The notes below the pieces were generated by a model, which worked only from the letters and a program-made list of their open reading frames with translations, ran no database searches and had not been told where the DNA came from. Positions 34,023 through 48,829 of a stretch of 64,000 nucleotides of DNA are shown here, in pieces; position 1 is the stretch's first letter; each line of letters opens with the position of its first letter. Made by a program: the position numbers and the translations under genes. This DNA comes from Fennellomyces sp. T-0311 (taxonomy: Eukaryota > Mucoromycota > Mucoromycetes > Mucorales > Lichtheimiaceae), in the NCBI GenBank assembly GCA_025266875.1, contig JALLLT010000013.1, positions 744,001-808,000 on the forward strand, in the 5' to 3' direction.

Positions 34023-34826
34023 TATATACAATTTGACGCCAAGAAAAAGAACCGGGGAAGCTTATTTATATATTTTTTAGATCTTGTAAATTCCCACACC
34101 CTTGCTAAACCGGCAATTCTGGCTGTGTCGCGTGCTTCTCTTCCATCCATGTTCATCTGACACATAAGGATGCCATTGACAGATACCTAGCCGTATTTCC
34201 GTTATATGACGCAGAGCAGTAGATCGTGTTACAAACCAACGTGATAATGTAACCTTTGTATGGTATTTAATTTAAAAGTAAGAAGAAATGAGAGGTTTCT
34301 CTTCACAAATCCATAAGCTGTATGCCAAGTACTAGATAATAAACATATTGAAAGCATAATGCAGTTTCTATTCCGCTAAAGGATTTAATGCAGAACTTGT
34401 TACACAACGGATGGAATGGCAGAGGATACGCGCCACAAAGACTCGCTGATTTGATCTGTCATTGACGTGCTTATACTGGTAGGTATGTATTACGTTTTTT
34501 TTTCCATTTGAATCTCGGTTACTTTCTAACTTCACAAAAAAAAATGTGAAATGATTAAGAGTTGATTGAAACAATAGTAGGCACAATTGTGCTGCTAGAT
34601 ATTATACTTGCTCTATTGTATTGCAACAAGCACTGGTCAGCAAATTAACTCCAATTCCTCGTTTTTATACCGGTACTATAAACATGTGTCATATGTATGC
34701 TGTCAATGCATCCGTCCACCTGCCCCATTTTTTGTTACCATTTGCTTTTACGTGATACAATATGTGACAAATACTCAGGGGGTTCGGAACCAGTTACAGC
34801 AACGCTTTACTTTTGATTTATTGCTA
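34023..34826. other. Intergenic
   Basis: About 800 bases, AT-rich with T- and A-runs. It contains the copy B promoter on its left and the HutD-AstE 3' end on its right. No further gene recognised. Confidence 0.45.
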
Positions 34827-37525
34827 TCAGTAATTTTCTTTTGCTTCTTTTGACAATGTCTCTCCCTTTCTTTTGATAACACCTAGATGAAGAATCCTAT
34901 CCCCCGACATGGCAACAGGATTTGAACTACGGCCGATTACCTATATATACATTGGAATCAATTACAGTGATGCAAATGACTCGATAAAAAAAAAAACTTA
35001 CAATTCCTCCACAAGGTGCCATGTATTCATCAACCACATTGCCGAAAATATTCTTGATTCTTGCAATGACATCTCCTTTACGAATAATAGTATTCACACC
35101 GGGATAAACCTCCAAAACACCACCAGTTCTTGTATAAATCTGTTTTTTCAACATGGGATGAGCTTTTTTATGAACGGCCTGAATAGGCATGTTCTTACCC
35201 AGAATCCTCTTGAACAAAGCACCGTACTGGGAGGCCCACGTAAAGTCTGATCTGGCTCTCGAGACAATGGATACATTTCTAGATTATCGAGAATTCGCAT
35301 GACTCCCAGATATGCCCACTATAATAGTAACATTACGAATCATGATTGAAATTCGGTAGGCCTCTAGAATATACCTGAACATATTGGTTCTGGAATAACT
35401 GAGGATTGCCAATTTCCACAGTAATTGACTTGATGCCTCGAGCGGAAGCTGCTGATCTCAGCGTACCTGTGTTATGACACGTCAGTACCGTACAACAAAA
35501 ATCGAAAAAGTAAAGCAATCCTACCATCTTGACCCGAGTTATGAAGAACAATTTGGGGCTGCTGTAGACGTGCCAAAGTTGAAGAGGCTTTATCGTTCTG
35601 ACAAGTCGATCAATCAGTAAACTGATTTACTCACCCGCTATGGATTTAACTCACCATATCAGCGCGAACATAGTAAGAATTGATGCGTCCAAAGCTTGCA
35701 GTATGCAAATCAACCAAATAGTTGAACTGAGATATCACCTTGTTCATAAGCTGATAGCAGTAAACTTGGGAAGCAAATCCGTCTTCTTTTCCAGGAAAAT
35801 TGCGATTCAGGTCACGGCCATCGGCAAACTCACGTTTGAATTGCAAATAGCCCACCATGTTAACGCATGGAACAGCAACTACGGTTCCTTGCAGCTTTTT
35901 CACGTCGATTTCAGATACAACCCTGCAAATAACATAATCAATATCATGACCGCATGCGCTTTTTACACTTTTACCGATGTATACATGGCACACCATTGAG
36001 CTCATTTCCATGCACGGCAGCTGTAATTCCAACCACAGGACTAACAAGAGTAACATTAGGTTATAGCCTAAACCCCAATGGATCTTATTACCCATCCTCA
36101 GCGCCTCGACAAATGATGGCAGGTAATCGAACCCACTCGTTCAGCCCTTGCTTGACCATTTTGATCCAAGCCGTGCTTATCGTATGGATGGGGAAATCTT
36201 CAACCACGAGTCGATCTCTCACCACCGGTGGTGGAACATCCGTATCTTGTCTAGCCAATGCAAACAAGGGTGGAGTATACATTTGACTTTTGTCCACGGT
36301 GCCACGTAACATTGCAATGCTATCGCGACGCGTTCCTTCATCCACGCCCGATAACTCGGTAGTTGCAAGACTGGCTGCCAAATCCGTCAAAGGTACTGTT
36401 GTAATCTGCTCACTCTCCTTATCATTGTATAGGACCAATGATCCGCGGCGACGCGGCTCACGACGTTGACTTGGTGCGGTCTTGTCCGCCTTTTCAGCTT
36501 GTACGGCTTTCGTGATATTCTCGTCTTCCATAAGAGCTGCGCCGCGTTTAGTTTCCGAAATCTCAATAGCAATCACTGTCGCCTCTAAATCAAATGCATA
36601 ACATCAGTCTAAAAGCCCGCTTCGTTTCTTTTTTGGTACCTAGTTCATGACCGCCGACGGCACCTGTTGCATCAGCAGCTTGGATAGTCATACTTGTGGG
36701 ACTAGCGTCTTCATCACGTTCAATATACAGAGTTTGACCAGGTGAGAGTATTTCTCTGCGACGCTGACTATGATTTTCATCAATGGTAATACGGACGTAT
36801 CCATGGACAACATATATCAAAGCAAATGAACCCAGCAACAGTTTCTTTCCAATTTCACCGCCTTCGTTAGGCACTGGCTCGCCGATCGTGTCAACGTAAA
36901 ACTGGGCCGTGCCAAGATCACGTTTGATCATGAACTGTAGATTGGTTATGGGAGGATTGGACACTTGACAACTTGTTGCCCTGCAATCGAAAGAGTAAGC
37001 ATAAAATCACCCGGTCTTTCGAAAGTCGCGGTTACCAGGCTCCATTCCAGCGATACGGAAACAATGGCTTCACTTTGGCGGCCACCTCTTCACCCATATG
37101 ATTCAACAAAAACTTTGCATTGGAATTCTTATTGGGTAAAACGACGGTTGTGCTTTTTGCCACGTGATATTAACAATATTTGACATCATTCATGCGTTTA
37201 GACGTTTTACCAATCATAGCCCGGAAAGATGGAAAAGTTGCAGTTGGCGTCGATTGTGTGCACGCTCAGTCGCCAAAAGAACGTATCCGTCTTGAAATTC
37301 TTTTCTGGAGGGTATATGCTGATTTCAGACGTTTCTCCGAGTCCATTTTTCCATGACTGGGTTCGGTAGTCCTGACTAATACCAAGTTGCAGAATGGAGA
37401 TTGCGATGGCATGGCGAATTGCTAAAGCTTCATTGTTACCTGGGATCAAGACAGCTCACTGTCAATAATGTGGGTTCTGGGGAATACTCCTCAAGCATAG
37501 AGCCTTCGGGAAGCTCTGGGTTCAT
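34827..37525 (-). CDS. HutD domain fused to an AstE/aspartoacylase-type zinc hydrolase
   Basis: Twelve exons on the complement: 37440-37525, 37211-37375, 37036-37152, 36640-36980, 36092-36584, 35975-36040, 35655-35922, 35525-35597, 35375-35466, 35199-35318, 35002-35139, 34827-34940; 690 aa, phases consistent throughout. Residues about 29-245 are HutD: SQDYRTQSWKNGLGETSEI, FFWRLSVHTID and FPGYD, then a second cupin-like half. A low-complexity basic linker (about 245-340) follows within the same uninterrupted exon. Residues about 350-690 are an AstE/AspA-like hydrolase: zinc ligands HGNE (36001-36012) and DLHTASFGR, substrate motif DGRDLNRNFPGK, catalytic Glu in TVEIG. Bacterial HutD regulates histidine use and binds formylglutamate. 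The fused enzyme may act on an N-acyl amino acid; its substrate is not known. Confidence 0.88.
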
Positions 37526-37758
37526 TTTTGGATGACTCGAAAGGCAGGAAAAGAATGGCTTAAAAAATAGAATTCATGCAACTCAAATTGGGAAAAGTGT
37601 CGGAGTTATACACATAGCGGCCAACGATTCAGCCAATACATATCAAAGAAGCAGTACACATGCTATAAATCCAAAGAGATCGTGTTCATCTGTGACAGAT
37701 TTTATATACAGTTTGAACCCCTCATGTTTTTCTTTTCTTTTTTGCTTCCGGAACGCTA

Positions 37759-39327
37759 TTACAACTTTGATGCGGCAACGACAATGCTTTCGCCAAGTTT
37801 GAGTACGCCGAATTCATCCTCATCGTGTCCGCGCTTGGTGAGCGCTCGCTTGAGTCGCTCTGGTGGTTCGTTGACAGGTTCATCTGTCAATACAAATGTA
37901 CCCCAATGAATGCCAATCTAGAGGCAAATAAATCAATCTGTGCAGCCTACTACGTTTTGGCACCTCTGTTCCCAATACTTACCGATTTTCTACTCTTGAC
38001 ATCCTCATGAACACACACGGCATCTTCAGGTGAGCAGTGAATGGTAGACATGAACCAGCGCGGCGAGAATGCTCCAATTGGAATCAACGAGAGATCGAAC
38101 GGACCGATTTTATCACCAATCTCTTTGAAAGCTGGGCAATGCGGAAGACTGTTGAGATATTCATCATCGTACTCCTTCTCAGGGCCAGCATCTGCCGGAA
38201 CAGTACGATATCCGGTGTCACTAGAATCTCTTGAGTCAGCCTTTTGCCTCTTGCCGAATACAGCAACACCCCATGCAGGGTTTACCCTCCAAAGAACACT
38301 TTGCCACCCTTTGCTTGACCATCGCGAATCCCTTCAAGACACCACGAAGCCCAAAGCGTTCGATCTCGGTCGAAAACGCCGCGGCCAGAGAAGTGTTGAC
38401 ATGGCGTACATGTGAACTTTACAGATTTATCGCCCAAAGTAAGCGTTCTGTGTTCCCACCAATCCAATTCCGTGACACGTTTGTTGCTATCCTTGATGTT
38501 GAACCACGATTTGTTTTTCAGTGGCACGTAGAAATGCGCATTCGGGTGCTGCTCTGCCAGTTGTTTGATTGAGGCCGAATCAAGATGGTCATAGCTGGAC
38601 ACGGATAATTAACGGCCCGGGATACAGCCAGCATTTAAGGTCGAGACTTACTGATTATGGGAAATGACGACAGCATCAATCTTTGGAAGGTCCTTTAATT
38701 CACATGGAGGATCTGTGAATCGCTTGGGACCAACAAAAGAAAATGGAGAGCATCTAATGTGTTTATGTTAATGTGGTGCTTATGCATGCGATAATTCATC
38801 TACCGTTCTGAAAACACGGGGTCCAGTAAGATGTTGATACCATTGATCTGCACCAATGCACATGCACTGCAAATTCCGTCAATTTCCTGCTTGTTACCAA
38901 AACAATTCAGGAACTTACTGTCCGAGCCAAGTAACAACAATGTTGTTTTCCCCAGCTTGTTCGGGATCACGAATAAGATCCCAGTTCATTTCGTCGACAG
39001 TGATTGGCTTGGTATCCGCTGTGATTGTTGCTTCCGTCTTGCGAATATTGATTTCACCAAACATTTTGAACATTTCCTTAAAGCCATTGGTGGTCGCAGA
39101 TTCCCATGGGTTGCCTATTTTTTCATTGACAATGCTGTTTTATAATGTCAGCATTTTCAAAACTTACGGAAACCATTGCCATGGTGGTGAGTAGCTGGCT
39201 TGGTTTTATTAGAGGGCATCAATGGATGATATGGAGTAGTGGTGGTATAGTAATAAGCTCCTGTGAGAGTAGTAAGGGAAAGTGCACTAAGCGCTATCAC
39301 CCGTCGTGATAAATGCTGGTGCATCAT
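37759..39327 (-). CDS. NAPE-PLD-like metallo-beta-lactamase-fold phospholipase
   Basis: Seven exons on the complement: 39168-39327, 38919-39114, 38804-38866, 38652-38753, 38286-38594, 37983-38220, 37759-37917; 408 aa. A short hydrophobic N-terminus ([18 protein letters not shown]) precedes NPWESA and VTWLGHA. The metal-binding HNHYDHLD is split by an intron after [21 protein letters not shown] and IHWGTF supply the remaining ligands. This is the NAPE-PLD/Fmp30 pattern: zinc phosphodiesterases that release N-acylethanolamines from N-acyl-phosphatidylethanolamine, membrane-associated. The first of two adjacent ATGs was taken as start. It lies on the same strand upstream of the HutD-AstE gene, 234 bases apart. 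Confidence 0.9.
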
Positions 39328-39785
39328 TGGACAGAAAAGGGAACTTGGTTACGACACCTGCCTTCTTAAATCGATACATCAAAAAAACTTTTGTGTTCCG
39401 TTTAAACTTGTTTGTTGAACGTCGGAAGGATCTTGTGCCCTTATGCGCAACATGTGCTCCAATATCACACGCTTTATGCAATAACAGTGCGTTCCGTTTG
39501 ACTCATTTTGCATTCAACTCATATTGCTTCCATGGAAACATATCGCTGACACCTCGCACAGCTCAACAGCTCCGGGAGTTTAGCCGCGCTGAATAAAAGC
39601 ACTGGCATCGCCACTGGTATGCTAATTGAAATAATAAGGAGATACCGGTCAATTGGAAAGGAGAGAGGTAAAGATCAATCCATTGAACTGGTAACGAAAC
39701 GATGAAATGGTTGGATGGCTTTGCACATATATTCATTTTGCAGGGGAAAAAATACAAGTCTTCTAATCTCTATCACACCTTTGGT
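39328..39785. other. Intergenic
   Basis: About 460 bases. Contains the NAPE-PLD-like promoter and the 3' end of the secreted 3D protein. No gene recognised. Confidence 0.45.
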
Positions 39786-40793
39786 CTAATTCTCATCTTC
39801 ATCTTCATCATCATGGTGCTTATGCTTCTTCTTATCCGAAGACTTCTTGCTATCCGAAGACTTCTTGCTATCCGAAGACTTTTTCTTATTCGAGGATTTC
39901 TTGTCATCCGAAGACTTTTTGCTATCCGAGGATTTCTTGTCATCTGAAGATGAATCGTCCGAGGAAGCATCACCATATCCTTTGAGAGCGGCCCATTTCT
40001 TGACCTGGTTAGTGACATAATTCTGAACCTTGCATTCCTTCTTTTCGACCTTGACTTTTTCCGGAATTGTATCTTCAAGAGCCTTGTAAGCAGAATATTG
40101 AAGGACGAAAAAGTCGAGCTGACAGTCATCGAAACTCCATCCTTCATCATCCACACGGACACAACCATTGTGTGTTTTTCCATCTGGCAGCTTGACACCA
40201 TCCAAATCCTTGATATAAAGCGTGGTTCCACGTTCCATATCGTTGGCAGCAACACTGACCCAAGGAACCAAAGCAATGTCATCATCGGAACCAACGCCAT
40301 AAGGATCCTTGCTTCGGTCCACGGTCATGAATTCGTTCTTGCCATCATCCAGATTGACCATCTCACCGTTCTTGAGAAGACCAGTACCTTCCATTTGGAA
40401 TTTCTAATCAATAACTTATTAGTTTTGAATGTACGTATATATATTTTGGTTGGGATCTTTTTATTTACCTCATAAGTTGACTTTGACACCTTGGCAATGG
40501 TCTTGCCACTGCTTGTTTTTAATGTCTTGGTCTTGGGTCCCGTGAGGGATACCGAATCACCATCGTTGTTCTCATCCTTATCACCTTCCTTTGGAATCCA
40601 GTATCTAAAAGAAATGTCAGGATTAGCCTATTTTAATACCAAAAAAAAATGCATAGTAATGATCAACTTACTGTGTCAACGTGGCATGGCTGTAACAGCT
40701 CTTCAATCCTCGTTTTTGTTCAGTCACTGGCGCAGCCATGGTGACGATGGATGCCAAAGAGAACATCAATGCAATGGGTAAGCTCAGCTTCAT
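39786..40793 (-). CDS. Secreted 3D-domain (double-psi barrel) protein with Ser/Asp/Lys repeat tail
   Basis: Three exons on the complement: 40672-40793, 40469-40604, 39786-40403; 291 aa. A signal peptide (MKLSLPIALMFSLASIVTMA) leads to APVTEQKR, a KEX2-like site. The core has PWVSVAANDMERGTTLYI, then LPDGKTHNGCVRVDDEGW and LDFF. This is the 3D/MltA-like double-psi beta-barrel pattern with its conserved Asp residues, as in bacterial peptidoglycan lytic enzymes and fungal secreted homologues. The last 55 residues are a degenerate repeat of SSDSKK/SSDDKK units ending in KKHKHHDDEDEDEN. Activity is not established; a cell-wall role is plausible. Confidence 0.8.
39810..39955 (-). repeat. Tandem codon repeat encoding the Ser/Asp/Lys tail
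   Basis: Near-identical 15- to 18-base units reading TCGGATAGCAAGAAGTC in the gene sense recur about eight times. They sit in frame, so copy-number change would lengthen or shorten the tail of the secreted protein without breaking it. Confidence 0.75.
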
Positions 40794-42862
40794 GATTTTT
40801 TTTCTTGGTTGTCTGTACAAATGATAAAGAGCGTATGGGGGAGTCCGGCTCAGAAAAAATGATATGATACAGCGATCAACGCAAGAGAATGGTGGTCTTT
40901 TTGTATAAGAGTGTGTGTGTGAAAAAAGAAGGAAGGGGTTCTGTGCCTGACAGAAGAATTGAGATGTAGAAAATAGATCGAATGGGCTAAGCATATTTAT
41001 ATTATTTCGGATTTTTTGAAGTGCCTGGTGAAAAAAAAATATTTTTTTTGCCACCTTATCAAGATACATACGATCTAGCTGTTATTTAACTTACATGGAC
41101 GACAGCTCATTTGTATGCATCTTTTTTTATATTATGAAACGCGTGTATTGTACATAATTACTTACCGGGAAATGGCCAACTCCCTATAAGCCGTACACAC
41201 CCCTTGGTTCTCTTTTTCTATACGTTGATAACTGTCATTTATAGAATGTTTACGCGAGGTACATACCAAAAGGTCCATTTGGATCGGATTAATGAAAAAA
41301 TGCCGTTTGATCTGTCTTATTTTTTTTTGGGAACTTCTTTGGATCGTCGCGCTAACTCAGTTTACAGGGAGGTTTCAGAAAAGAGCGGTAATTGGATCAG
41401 TCCAATTAACATTTGTTCGTATGTCCGACTCGTTCTCATCAGCATCAATGTTGTTACTCTGCAGCAGGGACCCTTTTTTTAATAATAATGATTGAGAATT
41501 GACGTTTCAGATCAACTGTGTCGGATGTACGAAAAATAGATCCCATGACAATTGTATCTACTGGACAGACTTTTATTGTTTATTAAACAGACTGCGATAG
41601 AAAAAAAAGCAGAGCTAGAAATTGATCAGCATTCTCCAGGATTGCGCCGATCAAACATAGTATCCAGAATACACAGGCATATTCATGCAGAATGGTAAGA
41701 AGTCAAAGGTATGCCCCTAATAGCAGAAAAATGAGAGTCGAGAACGTCATGAGACCAACAGTAGGCATTATTGCAACAATTACTGCAATGCTTTCCATGT
41801 TGAGGCACGATAGATCAAATGATTCTGCTGAGGTTGTGTCAACATAATTTCATTGTAAGATACCCGTGGCCAATTTGAAGCGGATTCGCAAAAAAAAAAC
41901 GCCATCACCTGTAGACTAGCCTTGTAAGGGGATTTTCTTCATTAAAGACAGTTTTTTTCTTTCTTTCTGTCGGTGAGAAAAAAAAGAGGCTGACATGACA
42001 AAAGAGCCACTCGTAATGGGTTATGTTTCGAACTTAATTGCACTTGAACTAAATAAGTAGAAAGTAAAAAGGCATTAATATCTTGTTCGTTGAGAGAACA
42101 AATGCCCATAGGGTTTTTACCCTTAAAAAGAGTTTAAATTTGCAAAGGAACACAAACGGATATTTTTGGCAAGTTATCCCAAAACAAGAGCTAAAATGCA
42201 GTAAATAGGGCACAGCGGTGGATGGATCAATGCTGATTGGAATAAAGCAATGGATCCTATCCACATATCGCAGAAGCGTGGGTAGGCGGACCGTCGCAAC
42301 GGATCATCGTTTCTTTGCGGAAGGACATTGGTGCGGGTCTTTTACTGCCGCGAAATAGATCATTTCCGACAATTTTGCCCGTTCCTGAATGGATCAAATC
42401 AAACGCCGTGTGCTAATCCTCGTTGAATTCCCAAGGAAAAGCCCTTCATTGCTACAAACCTTGTCAGAATGCTGTTCGTATGATCAGTCTGCTGCACCGT
42501 TTTTACTTGATAGCACGAATGGGTGCATAATTCCCTCCGAAAAAAGGAAGCTTCCAATGCTGCTTTTAGATTAACCGTTTCTGGAATTGCCAAGCTAGAA
42601 ACCCAGCGTTCAAGAGAACGGTCTGTCCCGAATATTGGGTGTTTGGCTTTACTAAAAAGAAACCACACGCCTACACACAGCTTGGTACAAAGACATACTC
42701 TTGGCGAACGAGACAGGCCGTAAGCGCTTTTAGGTGCGTACAAGAGGGCATGGCCTGGCTTTACTCTTTGTTCCAGGTTTAGAAAACCTAATTTTCTCGC
42801 TTTCCTTGGAACAGAGACGAGAAACTTTTTTTTCGAACAATAGCCAGCACACAACAACAACA
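40794..42862. other. Intergenic divergent region
   Basis: About 2 kb between the 3D protein (minus) and the glycosyltransferase (plus). AT-rich, with many homopolymer runs. Short open frames (for example 41204-41482 and 42399-42887) have no recognised motif and are left out. Both promoters lie here. Confidence 0.45.
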
Positions 42863-44252
42863 ATGGCTGCCCGGTTTCGGTTAGCAAGTGGCATCACGAG
42901 CAAACTAAACGCGTACACAGCCTACATTGGCTCATTTTCCAAACGATCGTTAACCTCCGTGGTGTTATTGACAGCAACCATCACTACGTGTTTCCTCTAC
43001 TCATCCTTTTCACCCAATTCCCTCTCCGGCACAACCGACGCATTTCTCTACGCCCGCAATGAATCCCATCTCTTGTCGCCCGGAACGTACGATTGTGCGC
43101 TGTGTGACCAGCCGCCCATACAAGATTTGGAACCAAAGCAGATCTGGGAAGCTTGCTTAGATCGTGGGGTTGTACCTGAATACTACTTGACGGTGGTGCT
43201 TGTCGCCAAGGACGATCAAGCCAAGCTGCAAAACGCTATCGACAGCACGTATGTGATGGCCGAACGGACTCAAACGTTGATGGAGCTGATGATCATTGAA
43301 TGGAATCCTCCACCGGGTCGTCGCCCAGTCCGCGAAGCTTATCGGTAATATACAATCCCTGATTCAAGGCGCACAAGCACAAATTAATTGCTGCTTATAG
43401 CTATCGTCGATCAGATTACTTGACATATCGCATCATTACCGTGCCCCACAAACTGCATCAGGCCATGCATGGCGACAACAGCTACGATCCGTACGAATAT
43501 GAAGGCAGAAATGTCGGCATTCGTTTCGCTCGTGGCGAGTTTGTCGTATGCACCAACCCAAGTAAGTCTCTTTGGTGCCTGTATGTCTTGCACCGCTTTA
43601 TTCACCTTGTTGCACGCAGGTGTGCTCTGGTCGCTCAATATGCACAATGCCATTGTCTCCCGAGCATGGGTGAAAAAGAGACTGTATACCCAGTTTGCAC
43701 CGTACGTTAACTGTCACGCCTGCATCTTGAAAGGGAAAACTAATGCGTGGATGTAGACCGGATCAGCCAGGGCCCGTGGTCCAATTGAACGCTTTCCCAA
43801 CTGACGACGAGCTAATTCTGTCATGCTCGCACAACACATACGAACTTGGCAAGTACTTTATGCCCGCATGTCAAAACCTGGATCCCTACAACTACCTTGA
43901 AGCCACCAACGATGCAGGCCAGTTCATGCTGGCACACCGGGACACGTGGAAGACGATGCGGGGTTATCGCGAGATTGGTGCGACGTCGTGGGTGGATGTC
44001 GAACTTATGATGACGGCGGGATGGACACACGGTGTCTCCGTTATCTATAACCCAGACACCGTGCTATGTAACCAAGAACCGCTCAGTCACCATGACAACA
44101 GTGCAGAGAAGCAAGGCGTCAACGTCCGGAAGATGATGTTGAACCAAGAGGTGCATATGAACGAGGAAGGCCGATGGGGTCTGCAAAACTTTGACATTTA
44201 CAAAGAAGGCGTACAATGCGAAGTGTTCCGCGGTGGTCTTGGAATCTACTAG
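42863..44252 (+). CDS. Predicted type II membrane glycosyltransferase
   Basis: Four exons: 42863-43344, 43401-43561, 43620-43701, 43757-44252; 406 aa. One N-terminal membrane anchor (SLTSVVLLTATITTCFLYSS) after a short cytosolic basic segment implies a Golgi type II topology. The lumenal part resembles a GT2-like fold: LTVVLVAKDD, then LMELMIIEWNPP, YRIITVP and NVGIRFARGEFVVCTNPSVL, where the usual DxD region would sit. The donor and acceptor sugars are unknown, and I cannot name the subfamily. Its stop lies 55 bases from the PGM stop on the other strand, so the 3' UTRs must overlap. Confidence 0.7.
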
Positions 44253-44307
44253 TGGCTGCAACTCATTTTTTTTAATTCATTGCATAAAAACAGACCGCAA
44301 TTGTGAT

Positions 44308-46699
<2,392 letters not shown>

Positions 46700-48160
46700 A
46701 TGTCCGTCCGAGACGTATACAGCAATATATACTCAACATTCCACTCCGTACGAGAGCACCTCATTCCCGTGCTAAAGAATTCAAAGTTCAAAGAAACCGG
46801 TTGCTTGACCCCTGAAGAAGTAAGCCATGACCGACACATTCATTTATGCTGTTTGGCTGATCCCAGTCTAGTTTGTTGCTGCGGGTGAGTTTTTGGTTTA
46901 CAAGTGTCCAACATGGTCCTGGTATGTTTTTCTTTTGTTCAGGCAACATTGGACGAATGGAGTAAAACTGATTGAGAAGGCTTTCAAAGGGAGTCCGGTT
47001 TGTCTGAGAAAACCCGAGACTATCTTCCACGAGACAAGCAGTTCCTCGTAACACGTAACGGTAAGGGAATGGAGAGTGAACACACCCCTACGTGTTCCTT
47101 ACGCACAACCCAATTACCCAGTTCCATGTCTTCGTCGCGCCAAGCAGATGGAACTTACCGAAGACGAAGGGGAAACACGCCAAGTCGATGGAGGAGATGA
47201 TGAAAAGGACGAGGACGGGTGGATGTACACGCATAGCTCACGAGGTACGCCGTGTTTATCTTTGGCAATATTGAAAAAAAAAACCAGCTGGAGCTGATCA
47301 ATCACAAAGTGACCAAGACAATGGACGAGATTGCACAGACCATCATGGACGAGGAAGAGGAAGAGGAAAAACTAAAGCAAAACTTGGAGGCACTAAACCT
47401 GGACAAGGAAAAGCAAGTGCCACTGGATGAAATACCCGACATTGACGACATCCCCGATATAGAGGATGATCAGGTTGAGGAGGAGGATGACCCGGTAATT
47501 TACTTTTTGGATATTATCTCATACCCATGACTTTTTAACGTACTCCAACTAGGCCATTGCGCAAGGGCCACAGGACGACCGGAATCCAGCTGACAAGTGA
47601 GTGTGTGTAAGTTGGGAAAAGGCACAGACCCGCTGATGAAAATCATGTTTTTTTTAGCGACAAGATCCTTCAAGTGCGTACCTATGACGTATTCATCACA
47701 TATGACAAGTATTATCAAACCCCAAGAATGTGGTTGTTCGGTTATGATGAGGTACATGAGCGTGCTTGTGAATGCATCCACGTGAATGTTTACGTTTTTT
47801 TTTTATCCAGCAACGTCGTCCATTGCCATCAAGTCGGGTGTTTGAAGATGTGAATCAGGATTACGTCAAGAAGACCGTTACTATCGATACGCATCCGCAC
47901 TTGAATATGAATCTTGCGTCCATTCACCCATGCAAGCATGCCGAGGTTATGCAAAAGATCATTGAGCGCATGGGTGATGGGGTCTCGGCAGGCCTGGCCG
48001 AAAAAGGTCAAGATGCCGGTATACGCGTCGATCAGTAAGTAGACATCGTTATCTACATGGCTCGCAATCTAAACACGCACATAGATACCTTATCATCTTT
48101 CTCAAATTCATGAGCTCCGTTGTTCCGACGATCGATTATGATCACACCATCAGCGCGTAA
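46700..48160 (+). CDS. ATG3: Atg3, E2-like enzyme of autophagy
   Basis: Nine exons: 46700-46819, 46872-46921, 46990-47060, 47122-47244, 47310-47494, 47553-47596, 47658-47751, 47811-48034, 48085-48160; 328 aa. The N-terminal amphipathic helix ([19 protein letters not shown]) and [19 protein letters not shown] start the conserved fold. The flexible acidic insert ([17 protein letters not shown] to [12 protein letters not shown]) contains the Atg7/Atg12-binding segment. The E2 core has [20 protein letters not shown], and the active cysteine lies in HPCKHAEVM. Atg3 transfers Atg8 to phosphatidylethanolamine. All intron phases are consistent; the end [13 protein letters not shown] is typical. Confidence 0.96.
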
Positions 48161-48829
48161 TTATTGTCAAATAAACATCTGAGTTTTGGCGGGGATCAAG
48201 TCTTTCGACCAAGCCTTGGCGAATAAGATGTTTGATTAGCCTTCTCGTGTACTTGAGTATCTAGCTAACGATAGGTCGACACATGCGGATCATGAACACA
48301 GGTATAGTATGATATCCATGCCACGTCAGAAAAGCTGCTCGGGTGCAGTCAAACTCACAATGGCGGTGCATACCCCAGCCAGCCCATGATGAATTGAATA
48401 TACGCCAGCTTCTCTTCTTATAGCCCAACCCAATGCAACAAAAAGAGTCCAATATACAGCTTTTGTCACATTTGATTGCCCACTGTTTGTTTGTGGGCAG
48501 GTAACCGCAGGTCCGGCCACTACAGAACCTGATGAGTGGAGACATGGTGCGTGTAATCAGGGCTTGTTATGTAAAAACCCGCGTAAAGAAATAATTTTAC
48601 TGAACAAGTTCTTGGTGATTTGCCTGGACCACGGAATTCATATAGAGCATTTTTTAAAGAAAATTGTAGTATAAAAGCTTGAATGATGAGGTATTCTTTT
48701 CGAGACACTTATTACATGGTAATAAATAATATAGGGATGAAAACACAAAAGTTGACAGAGATGCAGGTGCTATATACAATGAAAAGGGATAGACGCGGAT
48801 AAGGGAGAAATTGAGTTGTAACTGTACAA
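48161..48829. other. Intergenic
   Basis: About 670 bases. A minus-strand frame near 48550-48320 reads TKAVYWTLFVALGWAIRR and HHGLAGVCTAIVSLT, like two membrane helices, but no start or splice partner was found, so it is not called. The rest is AT-rich. Confidence 0.4.

Noticed and set aside
48320..48550. Membrane-like minus-strand frame after ATG3
   Set aside because: No in-frame start, no splice sites that extend it, and no family recognised.
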